Assembly: GCF_039679125.1 (NCBI RefSeq)
Contig: NZ_CP155551.1
Coordinates: 2,852,001-2,916,000, forward strand
Length of the DNA: 64,000 nt
DNA from: Blastococcus sp. HT6-4
GTDB taxonomy: Bacteria > Actinomycetota > Actinomycetes > Mycobacteriales > Geodermatophilaceae
Reading direction: 5' to 3'
Shown here: piece by piece, positions 53,473-62,854 of the stretch
Layout of the letters: every line of letters starts with the position of its first letter
Position numbering within the stretch: the first letter of the stretch is position 1
Translations under genes and position numbers: made by a program
The notes under the pieces: model-generated
The model's database searches: none
What the model was told of the DNA's origin: nothing
Seen by the model: only the letters and a program-made list of their open reading frames with translations

Positions 53473-54789
53473 GTGGGGGGTCGGGACGAGGGGACGCCGG
53501 TGCGCGGCCGCCTCGCCCGGACGGCCCGTCTCGCCGCACTCCCGGCCGCCTATGCCGGCCGTACCGCGCTCGGCCTCGGCAAGCGCCTCGGTGGCCGCCC
53601 CGCCGAGCTCGTCGCGGCGCAGGTGCAGCAGCGCACCGCCGAGCAGCTGTTCGCCACCCTCGGCCATCTCAAGGGCGGCGCCATGAAGATGGGCCAGGCG
53701 CTTTCCGCCATGGAAGCCGCGCTCCCCGAGCAGCTGGCCGGCCCCTACCGCGAGACGCTCGTCCGGCTGCAGGAGGCGGCGCCGCCCATGCCGGCCGCGC
53801 GCGTCCACGAGCAACTCGAAGCGTCGTTCGGACCGCACTGGCGCGAACGATTCCGCGACTTCGACGACCGGCCCGCCGCGGCCGCCAGCATCGGGCAGGT
53901 CCACCGCGCCACCTGGTCAGACGGCACGCCGGTGGCCGTCAAGGTCCAGTGCCCGGGCGCGGCCGAGGCCTTGGTCGCCGACCTCGGCATGCTGCAGAGA
54001 ATTTCCCCAATCGTGAAGGCTACGGCCCCGCACCTCGACGTCCGCCAGCTCTTCAGCGAGCTGCGCGAAGGGTTTGTCGAGGAGGTCGACTACGCGCGCG
54101 AAGCAGAGGCCCAGACCGCCTTCGCCGACGCCTACCCGCGGGGACCGCCGACGTCCTCGTGCCCGAGGTGCTGGCCGTCGAAGGCGAGGTGCTCGTCACC
54201 CGGTGGATCGACGGCACTCCCCTGTCCCGCGTCATCACCTCCGGCACCCAGGAGGACCGCGACCGCTGCGGCGAGGTCCTCGTGCGCCTCTTCACCTCCG
54301 GCCCCTCACGGGCCCATCGGCTGCACGGGGACCCGCACCCTGGCAACTTCCGGCTCATGGACGACGGCCGGCTCGGCGTCCTCGACTTCGGGTCGAACCA
54401 GCCCATGCCGCACGGCTGGCCGGCCCGGCTCGGCCCCCTGCTCGCCGCCGGACGGGACGGCGACGCCGCGGAACTCCACCGCATCGCCGCCTCGGCCCAC
54501 CTGCTGCGACCGGACGACGTGACGCCCGCGGCCCTGCTCACGCTCCTGGAACCCTACCTGCAGCCGCTGCGGAGTGAGCGGTACGCGTTCACTCGCGGCT
54601 GGTTGCAGGAGCAGACCCGGCGAGCCTCCGACCCCTCGGCGACGCCCGACGCACCCAGCGAAAACTGTCGATCCCGCCCGGCACCTGCTACTACAGCGGG
54701 TGGCCGCCGATCTGGTCGGCGTCCTCTGCTCGCTGAACGCCACCGTCGCGGTGGACGGCGAGCTGCGGCGGTGGCTGCCCGGCTACTGA
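53473..54789 (+). pseudogene. AarF/ABC1 (UbiB-like) kinase gene with two frameshifts
   Basis: The frame from 53473 has the ABC1 hallmarks: KGGAMKMGQALSAMEAALPE (KxGQ motif), AAASIGQVHRATWSDGTPVA, VKVQCPGAAEALVADL and LREGFVEEVDYAREAEAQ. Near 54140 the protein shifts frame to DVLVPEVLAVEGEVLVTRW, with HGDPHPGNF and VLDFGSN (catalytic and metal Asp). Near 54655 it shifts again to HLLLQRVAADLVGVLCSLN, ending at 54789. Two separate shifts make decay more likely than error, but each could be a single-base miscall. A GTG at 53500 may be the true start. Confidence 0.8.
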
Positions 54790-55529
54790 GCCGAGCGGCG
54801 CATCGACCACATCTGGGCCGGGCGCTCGGACTGCATGGCGACGTCCCACGGGATCGCGCCGGTGACGGCCTCCTTGCGGAAGTTGCTCACCGCGATCCGC
54901 GCCAGCTCCGGGTCAGCCGCAACCCGAGCCGCGAGCTCCCGCGCCCGGTCCTCGACCGCCGCGTCTTCCGGCGCCTCCCAGGCCAGGCCGAGCTCGACGG
55001 CCTTCGCCCCGTTGATCTCCTCGCCGAACAGCGCCATCGCCGCCGCCGCCTCGCGGCCGATCAGCCGCGACAGGATGACGAAGTGCCCACCGCCCGGGTG
55101 CATCCCGCGCTTCAGGAAGCCGGCCAGCAGCCGCGCGTCGCGCGCGATGATCCGCAGGTCGGTCGCCAGCAGCATGTTCATGCCGGCACCCACCGCCGAA
55201 CCCCGCACCGCCGCCACCGTGGGCACGCGAACCTGTCCCAGCCGGTAGAAGGAGTCGTAGATCTTGCCCATGCCCTCGTAGGCGTCCGGCGCCGCCGGGT
55301 CCTTGCCGGCCGAGGTCAGGGTCGCCACGTCGCCACCCGCGCAGAACGACTTGCCGACACCGCGGATGACCAGCGCTCCGACCTCCGGCTTGGCGTCCAC
55401 CTCGTCGAACGTCGCGATCAGCTCGTCGGCCATCCCGGGCGTCAGCGCGTTGCGCCGATCGGGCGCGTTGAGCGTCACGATCGCGACGCCGCCGTCCACC
55501 TCGAGCTGAACCTCACCGGTACCGGCCAC
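54783..55529 (-). CDS. Enoyl-CoA hydratase/isomerase family protein
   Basis: 248 aa crotonase fold. NAPDRRNALTPGMADEL, the oxyanion-hole segment KSFCAGGDVATL and the second one AAVRGSAVGAGMNMLLATDL are intact. GMHPGGGHFVILSRLIGR covers the active-site glutamate region, but only Gly/His are seen where hydratases have Glu, so an isomerase or other crotonase activity is possible. GTG start behind CAGGAAGG. Its 3' end overlaps the kinase pseudogene by 7 bp on the opposite strand. A dead copy lies 3 kb away. Confidence 0.87.
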   Translation of the reverse strand: MAGTGEVQLEVDGGVAIVTLNAPDRRNALTPGMADELIATFDEVDAKPEVGALVIRGVGKSFCAGGDVATLTSAGKDPAAPDAYEGMGKIYDSFYRLGQVRVPTVAAVRGSAVGAGMNMLLATDLRIIARDARLLAGFLKRGMHPGGGHFVILSRLIGREAAAAMALFGEEINGAKAVELGLAWEAPEDAAVEDRARELAARVAADPELARIAVSNFRKEAVTGAIPWDVAMQSERPAQMWSMRRSAQ

Positions 55530-55633
55530 GAGCCCACCTTCCTGCCGAGCGGACCGGCCCCAGCGCCGACCCGCACATCACCTGACTGGCATCACACCAC
55601 GGGCCCGCACCAGCCCGCGCACCGCGGTCGGGA

Positions 55634-58600
55634 TCAGACGACGGTCGCCGACTCCACCAGCCGGCACAGCGCGTTGACCCGCCGCAGCTGCTCCGGCGTG
55701 CGCACCGGCGCGTCCAGCAGAAGCGGGCTCAGCACCACGACCGCCAGCGCCTGAGCCCGCGACACCGCCACGTTGAGCCGGTTCAGGTCGTAGAGGAACG
55801 ACACGCCTCGCGGCGCGTCGTCCGCGCTGGTGCTCGTCATCGAGTAGAGGACCACCGGCGCCTCCTGGCCCTGGAACTTGTCCACGGTGCCGACCCGCGC
55901 CCTGTCCGGCAGCGCCGCCTTGATCAGCGCGACCTGCGCGTTGTACGGCGCCACGACGAGCACGTCCGACGGCCCGACCGGCGCCTCCTCCCCCAGGTGG
56001 TTCCGCCACGTCGAGCCCTGCACCGACCGCCACAGCCGCGCGACGGCGTCGGCCTCCTGCTGGCACTTGTCCGCCGCCGTCAGCACGTGCTCCACCGGGT
56101 GCACCCGCAAGCCACTGCCGGCGAGCAGCCCCTCCCCCAGCACCGCCACCCGGTCCCGGCCGTCCGCCGCCTCCAGCCGGCCCTCGTAGGCCAGGTCGGA
56201 GACGAAGGCCGTCAGCGAAGGGTGCATCCGGTACGAGCGGTCGAGGAACACCCCGCGGTCGGCCGGGATGGTCGCGTGGCCGTCCAGCAGGTGCTCGAGC
56301 GCCGACGCCCCGGAGCCCCCGGGGTGCACGGCCTGAGTGGGCTGGGCCAGCTGCTGCGGGTCACCCAACAGCACCATCGACCGCGCGCCCCGCGCTACGG
56401 CGACGGCGTTGGCCAGCGAGAACTGCCCGGCCTCGTCGACCACCAGCACGTCGACGGCCTGCGCCACATCGGCCCGGGTCCAGAACCACGCCGTCCCGCC
56501 GACCAGCCGCGCACTGCCGTCCGCCAGCGCCCGGGCGACGACGCCGTTGTCCCCAGACCAGGCGACGCCGGCCGCCCCGCAGTGCTGGCTCTCGTCGCAC
56601 TTCTGCAGCGCCGGCCGACCCACCGCCTTGAGCAGGTTGCCGATGACCGCGTGCGACGTCGCCGTCACGCCCACCTTCTTCCCGGCGTCCAGCAGCTCCC
56701 GGATCAGCGCGGCGGCGGCCGTCGTCTTGCCGCTGCCCGGCGGGCCCTGGATCGCCAACACCTCGCCGTCCAGCGCCAAGCCGAGGCGCACGATCGCGTC
56801 CGTCGTCGTCTCACCCGGCAGCAAGCGCGTTCCCGCGGGAACGCGGCGCTCGACCAGTGCCTGTCCGAGGCAGTCCCGGCTGGCCAGCACGTCCTTGCCG
56901 GTGTCCTGGATCGCGGCGCGCAGACTCGCGGTGTTCAGCGGGCCCCCCGGACCGAGCCCGCGCGGCCGCGGCGGCTCGGCAGCGGTCGTCTTGAGGACGA
57001 GTCGACATGTCGCGATGTCGAGCTCCACCACCGTGCCGAGCCGCTTCGCGGTGTCCACGTCCAGCACGTCTCCACCGGAGGACACCTTCGTGTCCTGCAC
57101 CGGAAACGCGTACTCGTACAGCTGGCTGCGCTTCTCCGGCCCCACGTACCGGACGAAGGACAGCCCGCCCAGCGCCGTCCCGTCCCCCACCAGCTCCTCG
57201 GCGTCGAAGTCCTGCAGGCGGTAGACCTCCCACCACGCCGGCCGGTCCTCGCGGCGGTGCCAGCCGACGAGGTCGCCCCAGCAGCTCGTGCCCGACCGCG
57301 TGCAGCCGGTCGGTCAGCTCCTGCTCGGCGGCCTGCGCCTCGGTCACCTTCGCGTCCGGCGCCACCACCGAGACCGCCGGCCGCGGCAACGGCCCGAGCT
57401 GCGCCTCCAGCTCGGCGCGCTGCTGCTCCAGCCAGTCGTGCAGCTCGCGGGTCGAGTCGACGTCGTCCTTGTTGTAGGCCTCGATGCCGTCCAGCCGGGC
57501 CTGGTCGCCGTCCTCCAGCCAGGCCTCGTACTCCAGAACGCTGCCCAGCGCGCTGGCCACCGCCCCGGCGTGCGAGCGCCCGTAGAACGCCTCGACCTTC
57601 TTGATCGAGTACGACTCCTTGCTGATCCGCATCGACTGCCGGACGACGGGATAGAGGTCGACGAACCGCTCCTCGCGCAGCAGCTGGTCGAGCTCCGCCT
57701 CGCGGACGCCGTAGCCGCCGGTCAGCTTCTTGAGCGCGGTTACCTCGTAGGGCGCGTAGTGGTAGACGTGCATCGCCGGGTCGGCCCGCACCGCCGAGAC
57801 GATCCGGTCGATGAGGTCGGCGACCAGCTGCTTCTCCGCGGGCCGGTCGTGCGCCCACAGCGCGGTGAACCCGCCGGACCGGTCGCCGATGCCGGCGAGG
57901 TACTCGATGCCCGCGCCGTCCTCGAACCAGGGGTCGCCCTCGAAGTCGAGGTAGAGGTCGCCGTCGCTGGGCGGCGGCAGCCGGAGGAGCCCCAGGCCGT
58001 CGACCGGGTCGAGCAGCGTCCGGGACGCTACGCCCGTCGTCCGCTCGCGAAGCTGCTCGGCCGCCTGCTGCTGCAGCCGGGTGCGCGCGTCGGCACCGAT
58101 GCCCGATGCCGCGAGCTGCTCCGGTCCTGCCGTGGCCAGCGCCGCCAGCGTCGGGATGCCCGCCGCGCGGAGGGCATCGCGGTGGTCGCCCCGCATGAAG
58201 GCGACCAGGCCGAGGTCGTCGGCGTCCCGCAGCTCGGTCGTGCACTTCTCCGCCCAGCGGCACTGGTCGCAGTAGGCGATCGGCGCGGGAGCGGTCGACG
58301 GCGGAGCGGTGGTGAACGCCTCCAGCCGGGCCCGCGCGCGGCGGGCGTACGCGGCGACGTCGACCAGCCGCCACGGCCGCGAGACGCCGTCGCCGGTGAC
58401 GACGTGGATCCCGCCCGGCGCCACCCCCTGGAGGACGGTGAGCCGCTCGGCGTAGGTCGCCATCTGCAGCAGCGCGGCGACCTTGAGCTTCCGGGCGAGC
58501 TTGGTGTCGGCGATCTCGTAGGACCAGCCGCCGAAGGACGACGGCACCTCGACGCGGAGCAGGAAGTCGGCCTGCCCGCCCCAGGCGCCGTCGAAGAAGG

Positions 58601-58916
58601 TCCCCTGGTAGACGACGTCGACGCCGCTGCGCATCGCCTCGAACGTCTCGGCCTCGGCTCGGCGGCGCCCGGCCGCGTAGAAGACGGTGTCGATCTCGGC
58701 GACCGTCTTCCCGGCGGCCCGCAGCGACTCCAGGTACTTCTTCTCGTGCGCCACGCCGCGGTCGAAGACCAGCTGCAGCTCGTCGGTCGTCTCGGTCTCC
58801 GGGGCCGCCCACTCCCCCGCGGCCACGCCGAGGTCCAGCCGGGTCAGGTGCCGGCACTCCTGGTGGTGCGTCAGATCGGTCGGGCTCAGCACCAGCCGTC
58901 CGTCGAGTCGCTGCAT
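55634..58916 (-). pseudogene. TM0106-type RecB-like nuclease fused to UPF1/DNA2-like helicase, one frameshift
   Basis: From the ATG at 58916 (GGAGAGG upstream) the first frame encodes a RecB-like nuclease: LSPTDLTHHQECRHLTRLD, GGQADFLLRVE, YEIADTKLARKLKV, and Fe-S-type cysteines in YCDQCRWAEKC. An RNase H-like region follows (DGDLYLDFEGDPWFED, YNKDDVDSTRELHDWL). At the CCCC run 57276-57279 one extra base shifts the frame. The second frame continues with helicase motifs IQGPPGSGKTTAAAAL, DVLVVDEAGQFSL, LLGDPQQLAQP and NRLNVAVSRAQALAVV. Restored length is about 1,090 aa. A helicase-only product could start internally. Confidence 0.85.
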
Positions 58917-59203
58917 CCCCGCACCTCTCCGCGTCGCCGTCCCGCCGGCAGTCCGTCCACGACCCTGCCTGACCGCAGCTGTAGCGGACACCTCCGACAC
59001 GATCGGGCGCCCGGTGCCGGGATCGCCGACGAGGTCACCCCACCGTGGGACGCCGAAACATCAATCGGAGCGCACCCTGGGTTCACCGGGTTCCACCGAT
59101 GTCGCCTCCAGCGCCGCACCGCACGCCGCTGGCTGCGCGACAGCCCGGTGTCCGTCCGCAACGGACGGGCACCGGGCCGCGGCATCGGGATGATCAGGGC
59201 GGG

Positions 59204-59791
59204 CTACTCGCAGCCGACACCGTCCCCGTCCCGATCCAGGTGACCGGCGTAGCCGGGGTCACCGACCCGCACGGGGGCTGCACCCGCGGCTCGGGCGGCG
59301 TCGCAGTTCTTGTAGTACGCGCTGGGCGCCTTCGGTGCCGGCGCCGGAGCGACCGGCGCCGAGGAAGCGGACGGTGCGGGAGCAGCCGAGCGCACCGTCG
59401 CCTGCGGTGCCGGGGCAGCGGATGCAGCCGCCTCACGCGCCACCAGCTCGCTCTCCCGCTGATCGAGCGCGGCACTGCGCGCGTCCAGCTCTGCCACCCG
59501 TGCGGCCAGGCGCGACTCCCCATCGGCGGTGACCCGACGGATCCGCGACTCCGCCTCGGCCACCTCGTCCTCGAGCTCGGCCGCCTCCTGCTGGGTGTCC
59601 GTCAGCTCGCTCTTGAGCGTCAGGTAGGCAGGTGAGGCTTCGACCTCGGGCGACTTGCCGCCGCCACCGACCGCGATGCCGATCAGGAACGCGAGCAGCG
59701 GGATCGCCCATTTCAACCACCGCTTCGGGCGCTTGTCGGAGTTGGTCGGAGCAGGAGCGGGAGCACCTGGCATGACAGCGGTGTCGGACAC
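59204..59791 (-). CDS. Membrane-anchored coiled-coil protein with Excalibur calcium-binding motif
   Basis: 195 aa from the GTG at 59791 (GGAG upstream). One TM helix (LKWAIPLLAFLIGIAVGGGG) is followed by an extracellular coiled coil (LKSELTDTQQEAAELEDEVA, RLAARVAELDARSAAL), an Ala/Pro linker and a C-terminal Excalibur domain (YYKNCDAARAAGAAPVRVG, then HLDRDGDGVGCE) with the DxDxDGxxCE calcium loop. Likely a surface protein. The N-terminal anchor resembles that of the DUF4352-like protein at 20905. Confidence 0.87.
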   Translation of the reverse strand: MSDTAVMPGAPAPAPTNSDKRPKRWLKWAIPLLAFLIGIAVGGGGKSPEVEASPAYLTLKSELTDTQQEAAELEDEVAEAESRIRRVTADGESRLAARVAELDARSAALDQRESELVAREAAASAAPAPQATVRSAAPAPSASSAPVAPAPAPKAPSAYYKNCDAARAAGAAPVRVGDPGYAGHLDRDGDGVGCE

Positions 59792-60152
59792 GATCGTTCT
59801 CCATTCCCCGTAGTGACACGGGACGGTATCGCTACCGCGCTCCGGCGAGTGGGGGAACAGAGGACGCTGCTGCGCCGGGGGGCGGTGGGACCGATGAGGC
59901 GCACGGATGGGCCTCTCCGCCGCTGCGGCGCCCTCGAGCACGGCCCGGGAGCGCCGGGCGACCGCCTGTCGTCGGTCCAGCTCGAGGGAGTCGCGCCGCC
60001 GGCGCCGTCCGCTCGATCGCGTCCATGGTGATCCGGCCTCGGGACGGCGCTGTCCGCGCGCGCACCCGTTGACAGCGGCCGGCACCCGAGCACGATGACC
60101 TGCGGCGACGCCGACGGGGCGCCGCGCGCCTGTCCCCGGAAGGGAGGGCGTC
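59792..60152. other. Divergent intergenic region
   Basis: About 360 bp. TTGACA at 60069-60074 is a good -35 for the downstream double ABM-like gene, with ACGATG about 17 bp later. A conserved block lies at 60104-60126. No gene is supported. Confidence 0.45.
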
Positions 60153-60776
60153 ATGCACGCCCGCACCACCACGATCACCGCCGACCCGAACCGCATCGAC
60201 GCCGGCATCACCGACGTCCGCGACACCGTCATGCCCGCCGTCAGCGGCATGGACGGCTACGTCGGGCTGTCGATGCTCTGCGACCGGAGCTCCGGTCGCT
60301 GCATCGTCACCACCGCCTGGGACAGCGAGGAGGCGATGGCCGCGACCCGCGACGGAGTCCGCCGGATGCGCGAGCAGGCCACCGAGCAGTTCGGCACTCC
60401 TGCGCCCGAGGTGCGGGAGTGGGAGATCGCGGCGATGCACCGGCTGCACCCCGCCGGCGACGACTCCTGCGCGCGGGTCACCTGGTCCTGTGTCGACCCG
60501 GCCACCATCGACAAGGTCCTCGACGTCTTCCGCACCGACCTCATCCCGCGGATGGACGAGATGCCCGGCTTCTGCAGCCTCAGCCTGATGCTCGACCGGC
60601 AGACCGGCGACAACTCCCTCACCGCCGTCTACGCCGACCGCCGGGCCATGGAGGCCTCCCGCCAGCGGGCCATGGTCATCCGCGACGAGTTCCGCCGCCG
60701 GCTGCACATGTCGGCCACCGACGTGGCCGAGTTCGACGTCGTCCTGCACCACCTGCGCGTCCCCGAACTGGTCTGA
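60153..60776 (+). CDS. Double ABM-like domain protein, copy 2
   Basis: 207 aa, paralog of the protein at 52449. The two half-barrels are YVGLSMLCDRSSGRCIVTTA followed by WDSEEAM, and CSLSLMLDRQTGDNSLTAVY followed by ADRRAM. VREWEIAAMHR links them and HHLRVPELV ends the chain. No cofactor motif. ATG with AGGGAGGG upstream. The upstream block GGCGACGCC/CGGGGCGCCGC is shared with copy 1, which suggests common control or a duplication that included the promoter. Confidence 0.77.
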   Translation: MHARTTTITADPNRIDAGITDVRDTVMPAVSGMDGYVGLSMLCDRSSGRCIVTTAWDSEEAMAATRDGVRRMREQATEQFGTPAPEVREWEIAAMHRLHPAGDDSCARVTWSCVDPATIDKVLDVFRTDLIPRMDEMPGFCSLSLMLDRQTGDNSLTAVYADRRAMEASRQRAMVIRDEFRRRLHMSATDVAEFDVVLHHLRVPELV

Positions 60777-60925
60777 CCGGTACAGGAGACAACGCATCCT
60801 CGGTGGCGAGGTCGGAGCCGCGCGCCTTCCCGGGGGAGATCGTCCGCCCGGAGCAGGACGCCGCCTGCCGGTAGCGCACCGGCGGCCCGGTCACGGAGCC
60901 TTGGCCGCCCGCCGATGAGGCAGCC

Positions 60926-61159
60926 ATGACCAGTCGACATGTCGGTCCTGCGGAAGCGGCGCACGCGGCGGCGGCCAGCGCCATCCAGGAGCTCTACGAC
61001 GAGGCGCTCCGTCACCTCGACGTCATCGCCCGCTCCCTGGGGGCAGCCGCCCCGGCGGCACAGGAGGCCGGTGAGCCGCACCAGCCCCATGCGGATGCGG
61101 GTCCGGCGACCCTGGAGCTCCCCCGCCGGCTGATCTCGCCGGTGGCCGCTGCGGCCTGA
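60926..61159 (+). CDS. Small helical protein of unknown function
   Basis: 77 aa; an Ala-rich helix (AEAAHAAAASAIQELYDEAL, HLDVIARSLGAAAP) followed by a disordered Pro/His tail. GATGAGG before the ATG may serve as ribosome binding site. No family recognised; coding status is moderate. Confidence 0.4.
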   Translation: MTSRHVGPAEAAHAAAASAIQELYDEALRHLDVIARSLGAAAPAAQEAGEPHQPHADAGPATLELPRRLISPVAAAA

Positions 61160-61211
61160 CCCCCACCGCGCCGAGTGGCCGTCCGCGGCCGGCTGCTGCT
61201 AGGGATGCGGC

Positions 61212-61418
61212 ATGCCGTACATCCAGATCACCATGATCACCGGCCGCACCGAGGAGCAGAAGCGCGACCTGCTCGCCGCGGTCAGCCAGGCCACCGCCGA
61301 CAGCCTCGGTGCTCCGCTGGACACGGTCCGGGCCTGGGTCGTCGAGGTGCCGCCGACCGACATCGCGGTCGCCGGCGAGACGCACGCGGACCGCCGCGCG
61401 AAGAGCGACCAGACCTGA
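61212..61418 (+). CDS. 4-oxalocrotonate tautomerase family protein
   Basis: 68 aa. After removal of Met the N-terminal Pro is the expected general base (MPYIQITMITGRTEEQKRDL). The family helix (LLAAVSQATADSLGAP) and strand (TVRAWVVEVPPTDIAVAG) follow. Such small tautomerases interconvert keto-enol acids and assemble as oligomers. TAGGGA is six bases before the ATG with no Shine-Dalgarno, so a leaderless mRNA is likely. Confidence 0.88.
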   Translation: MPYIQITMITGRTEEQKRDLLAAVSQATADSLGAPLDTVRAWVVEVPPTDIAVAGETHADRRAKSDQT

Positions 61419-61472
61419 GGCGCGGCACACCCGCTTCCGACGGGCACACGCCGTCCGGAGCGAGCGGGGAGT

Positions 61473-61859
61473 TCAGTCCTCCAGCGACCGGATCCACAGC
61501 GCCGCCGCGCCGTAGGCGAGCGAGCTGACGACGGCGCGCGTGGTGGTCCGGCCGCCGGCCTGCCCTGCGCTCGCCAGCGCGGTGAGCGTGTCGAGCGCGT
61601 TCATCGCCACGACGGCGGCCAGCCCGCGGTCGACCTCTTCGTCGGTCTTCGCGGTCAGCGCCAGCGCCGAGACCACCAGCGCCCGGCTGCCGAAGAGCCG
61701 CTGCAGCTGCAGGCCCGACGGCGTCACCGGGACGCCGTAGCCGTTCGCCACCTTCCGCGGCGCCAGGACGCTGATCGCCCCGAACGCCGCTCCCACCGCA
61801 CCCAGCGCCTGGGCCATCGACTTCTTCGACGACTCCGTCGCGGTCTTCTTCTTGGCCAT
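61473..61859 (-). CDS. Small membrane protein, DUF4267-like
   Basis: 128 aa from the ATG at 61859 (GGGAG upstream). A Lys/Ser-rich N-terminus (MAKKKTATESSKKS) is followed by three or four weakly hydrophobic helices (ALGAVGAAFGAISVLAP, SRALVVSALALTA, LAAVVAMNALDTLTALAS, AVVSSLAYGAAALWI). The pattern resembles DUF4267 proteins, but this is from memory. Converges with the tautomerase gene. Confidence 0.65.
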   Translation of the reverse strand: MAKKKTATESSKKSMAQALGAVGAAFGAISVLAPRKVANGYGVPVTPSGLQLQRLFGSRALVVSALALTAKTDEEVDRGLAAVVAMNALDTLTALASAGQAGGRTTTRAVVSSLAYGAAALWIRSLED

Positions 61860-61975
61860 CGTCAACTCCCGGAACGGATAAGGGACGGCGTGGGCTCACC
61901 GCCACCGGCCACTCAACCAGCGGCGTCCCCGGTCCGCAGCGCGAGCGACCCCGCCCGCCGCTAGCGTCCGGAGCC

Positions 61976-62032
61976 ATGACCGCCGACCGCCGTGCACACC
62001 GGTCGCCCGCGCAGCCGACCGCCTCCAGGTAG
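61976..62032 (+). CDS. 18-codon leader ORF
   Basis: ATG at 61976 lies eight bases after TAGCGT (61962-61967), the typical leaderless layout in this window. It encodes MTADRRAHRSPAQPTASR and stops with TAG at 62030-62032, three bases before the GTG of the hydrolase gene. Translation of the hydrolase could depend on reinitiation. No amino-acid run suggests classical attenuation. Confidence 0.4.
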   Translation: MTADRRAHRSPAQPTASR

Positions 62033-62035
62033 ACC

Positions 62036-62794
62036 GTGCCCGTCGAGTTGCAGCACCGCGCCACCTTTTGGGGCGTCATGCGCAGCCGGGTGGTCGGGAG
62101 GCTGCGGCCGGGCGTCCCGGAGGTCGTCGTCGTCCACGGGCTGGCGGTGGCCGACTACCTCGAGCCCGCCGTCCGCGAGCTCGGCGCCTGGACCCGCGCG
62201 CACCTGGTCGAGCTGCCGGGCTTCGCCGGCAGCGGTGAACCGCCGCGCCCGATGGACGTCGCCGACCACGCCGACGCCGTCGTCGAGTGGCTGGCCGCCG
62301 GCGGTCTCGACGGCGTCGTCCTCGTCGGCCACTCCAGCGGCACCCAGGTCGCCGCCCACGTCGCCGTCCGGGAACCCGACCGCGTGCGGGCGCTGGTCCT
62401 CGCCGGCCCGACCGTCGACCCGGCCTACCGCAGCATGCGCCGCGTCCTGCTCGCCTGGCGGCGCAACCACGAGCTGGAGCCGCCGGAGCTCGACGTCCAG
62501 CACACCCAGGACCGGCAGCGCGCCGGTCTGCGCCGGGTCCGGCACGCGCTGGCCGCGCATCTCCGGGACCGCCTCGAGGACACCGTCGAGCGGGTGCCCC
62601 AGCCGGTGCTCGTCCTGCACGGCGACCGCGACCGCCTCTGCACCGAGGCCTGGGCCCGCGAGCTGAGCGAGCGAGCGCGGGACGGCCGCTTCCGCAGCGT
62701 CCCCGGCGCGCACAGCTTCGTCTGGACGGCGCCCGGCGCGTGGTCCGCCCCGATCGCCGAGCTCGCCGGAGTCCCACCGCGTCCCGTCGATTGA
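62036..62794 (+). CDS. Alpha/beta hydrolase
   Basis: 252 aa. VVVVHGLAVADYLEPAVRE is the oxyanion-hole strand/turn, LVELPGFAGSGEP the second, the nucleophile is in VVLVGHSSGTQVA (around residue 100), the acid in VLVLHGDRDRLCTE and the histidine in PGAHSFVWTAP. Triad complete; substrate unknown. GTG start with a weak AGGT, directly behind the leader ORF. Confidence 0.88.
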   Translation: MPVELQHRATFWGVMRSRVVGRLRPGVPEVVVVHGLAVADYLEPAVRELGAWTRAHLVELPGFAGSGEPPRPMDVADHADAVVEWLAAGGLDGVVLVGHSSGTQVAAHVAVREPDRVRALVLAGPTVDPAYRSMRRVLLAWRRNHELEPPELDVQHTQDRQRAGLRRVRHALAAHLRDRLEDTVERVPQPVLVLHGDRDRLCTEAWARELSERARDGRFRSVPGAHSFVWTAPGAWSAPIAELAGVPPRPVD

Positions 62795-62854
62795 CCCCCG
62801 GGATGGCGGGCGACACGATGACCCGACCGCCGTCCGAGAACCGTGAGGGACACC

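Noticed and set aside
59820..59845. CGGTATCGCTACCG, resembling the Phd/Doc operator at 23865
   Set aside because: Arms are only 5 bp, the centre differs and no antitoxin gene is near; probably coincidence.
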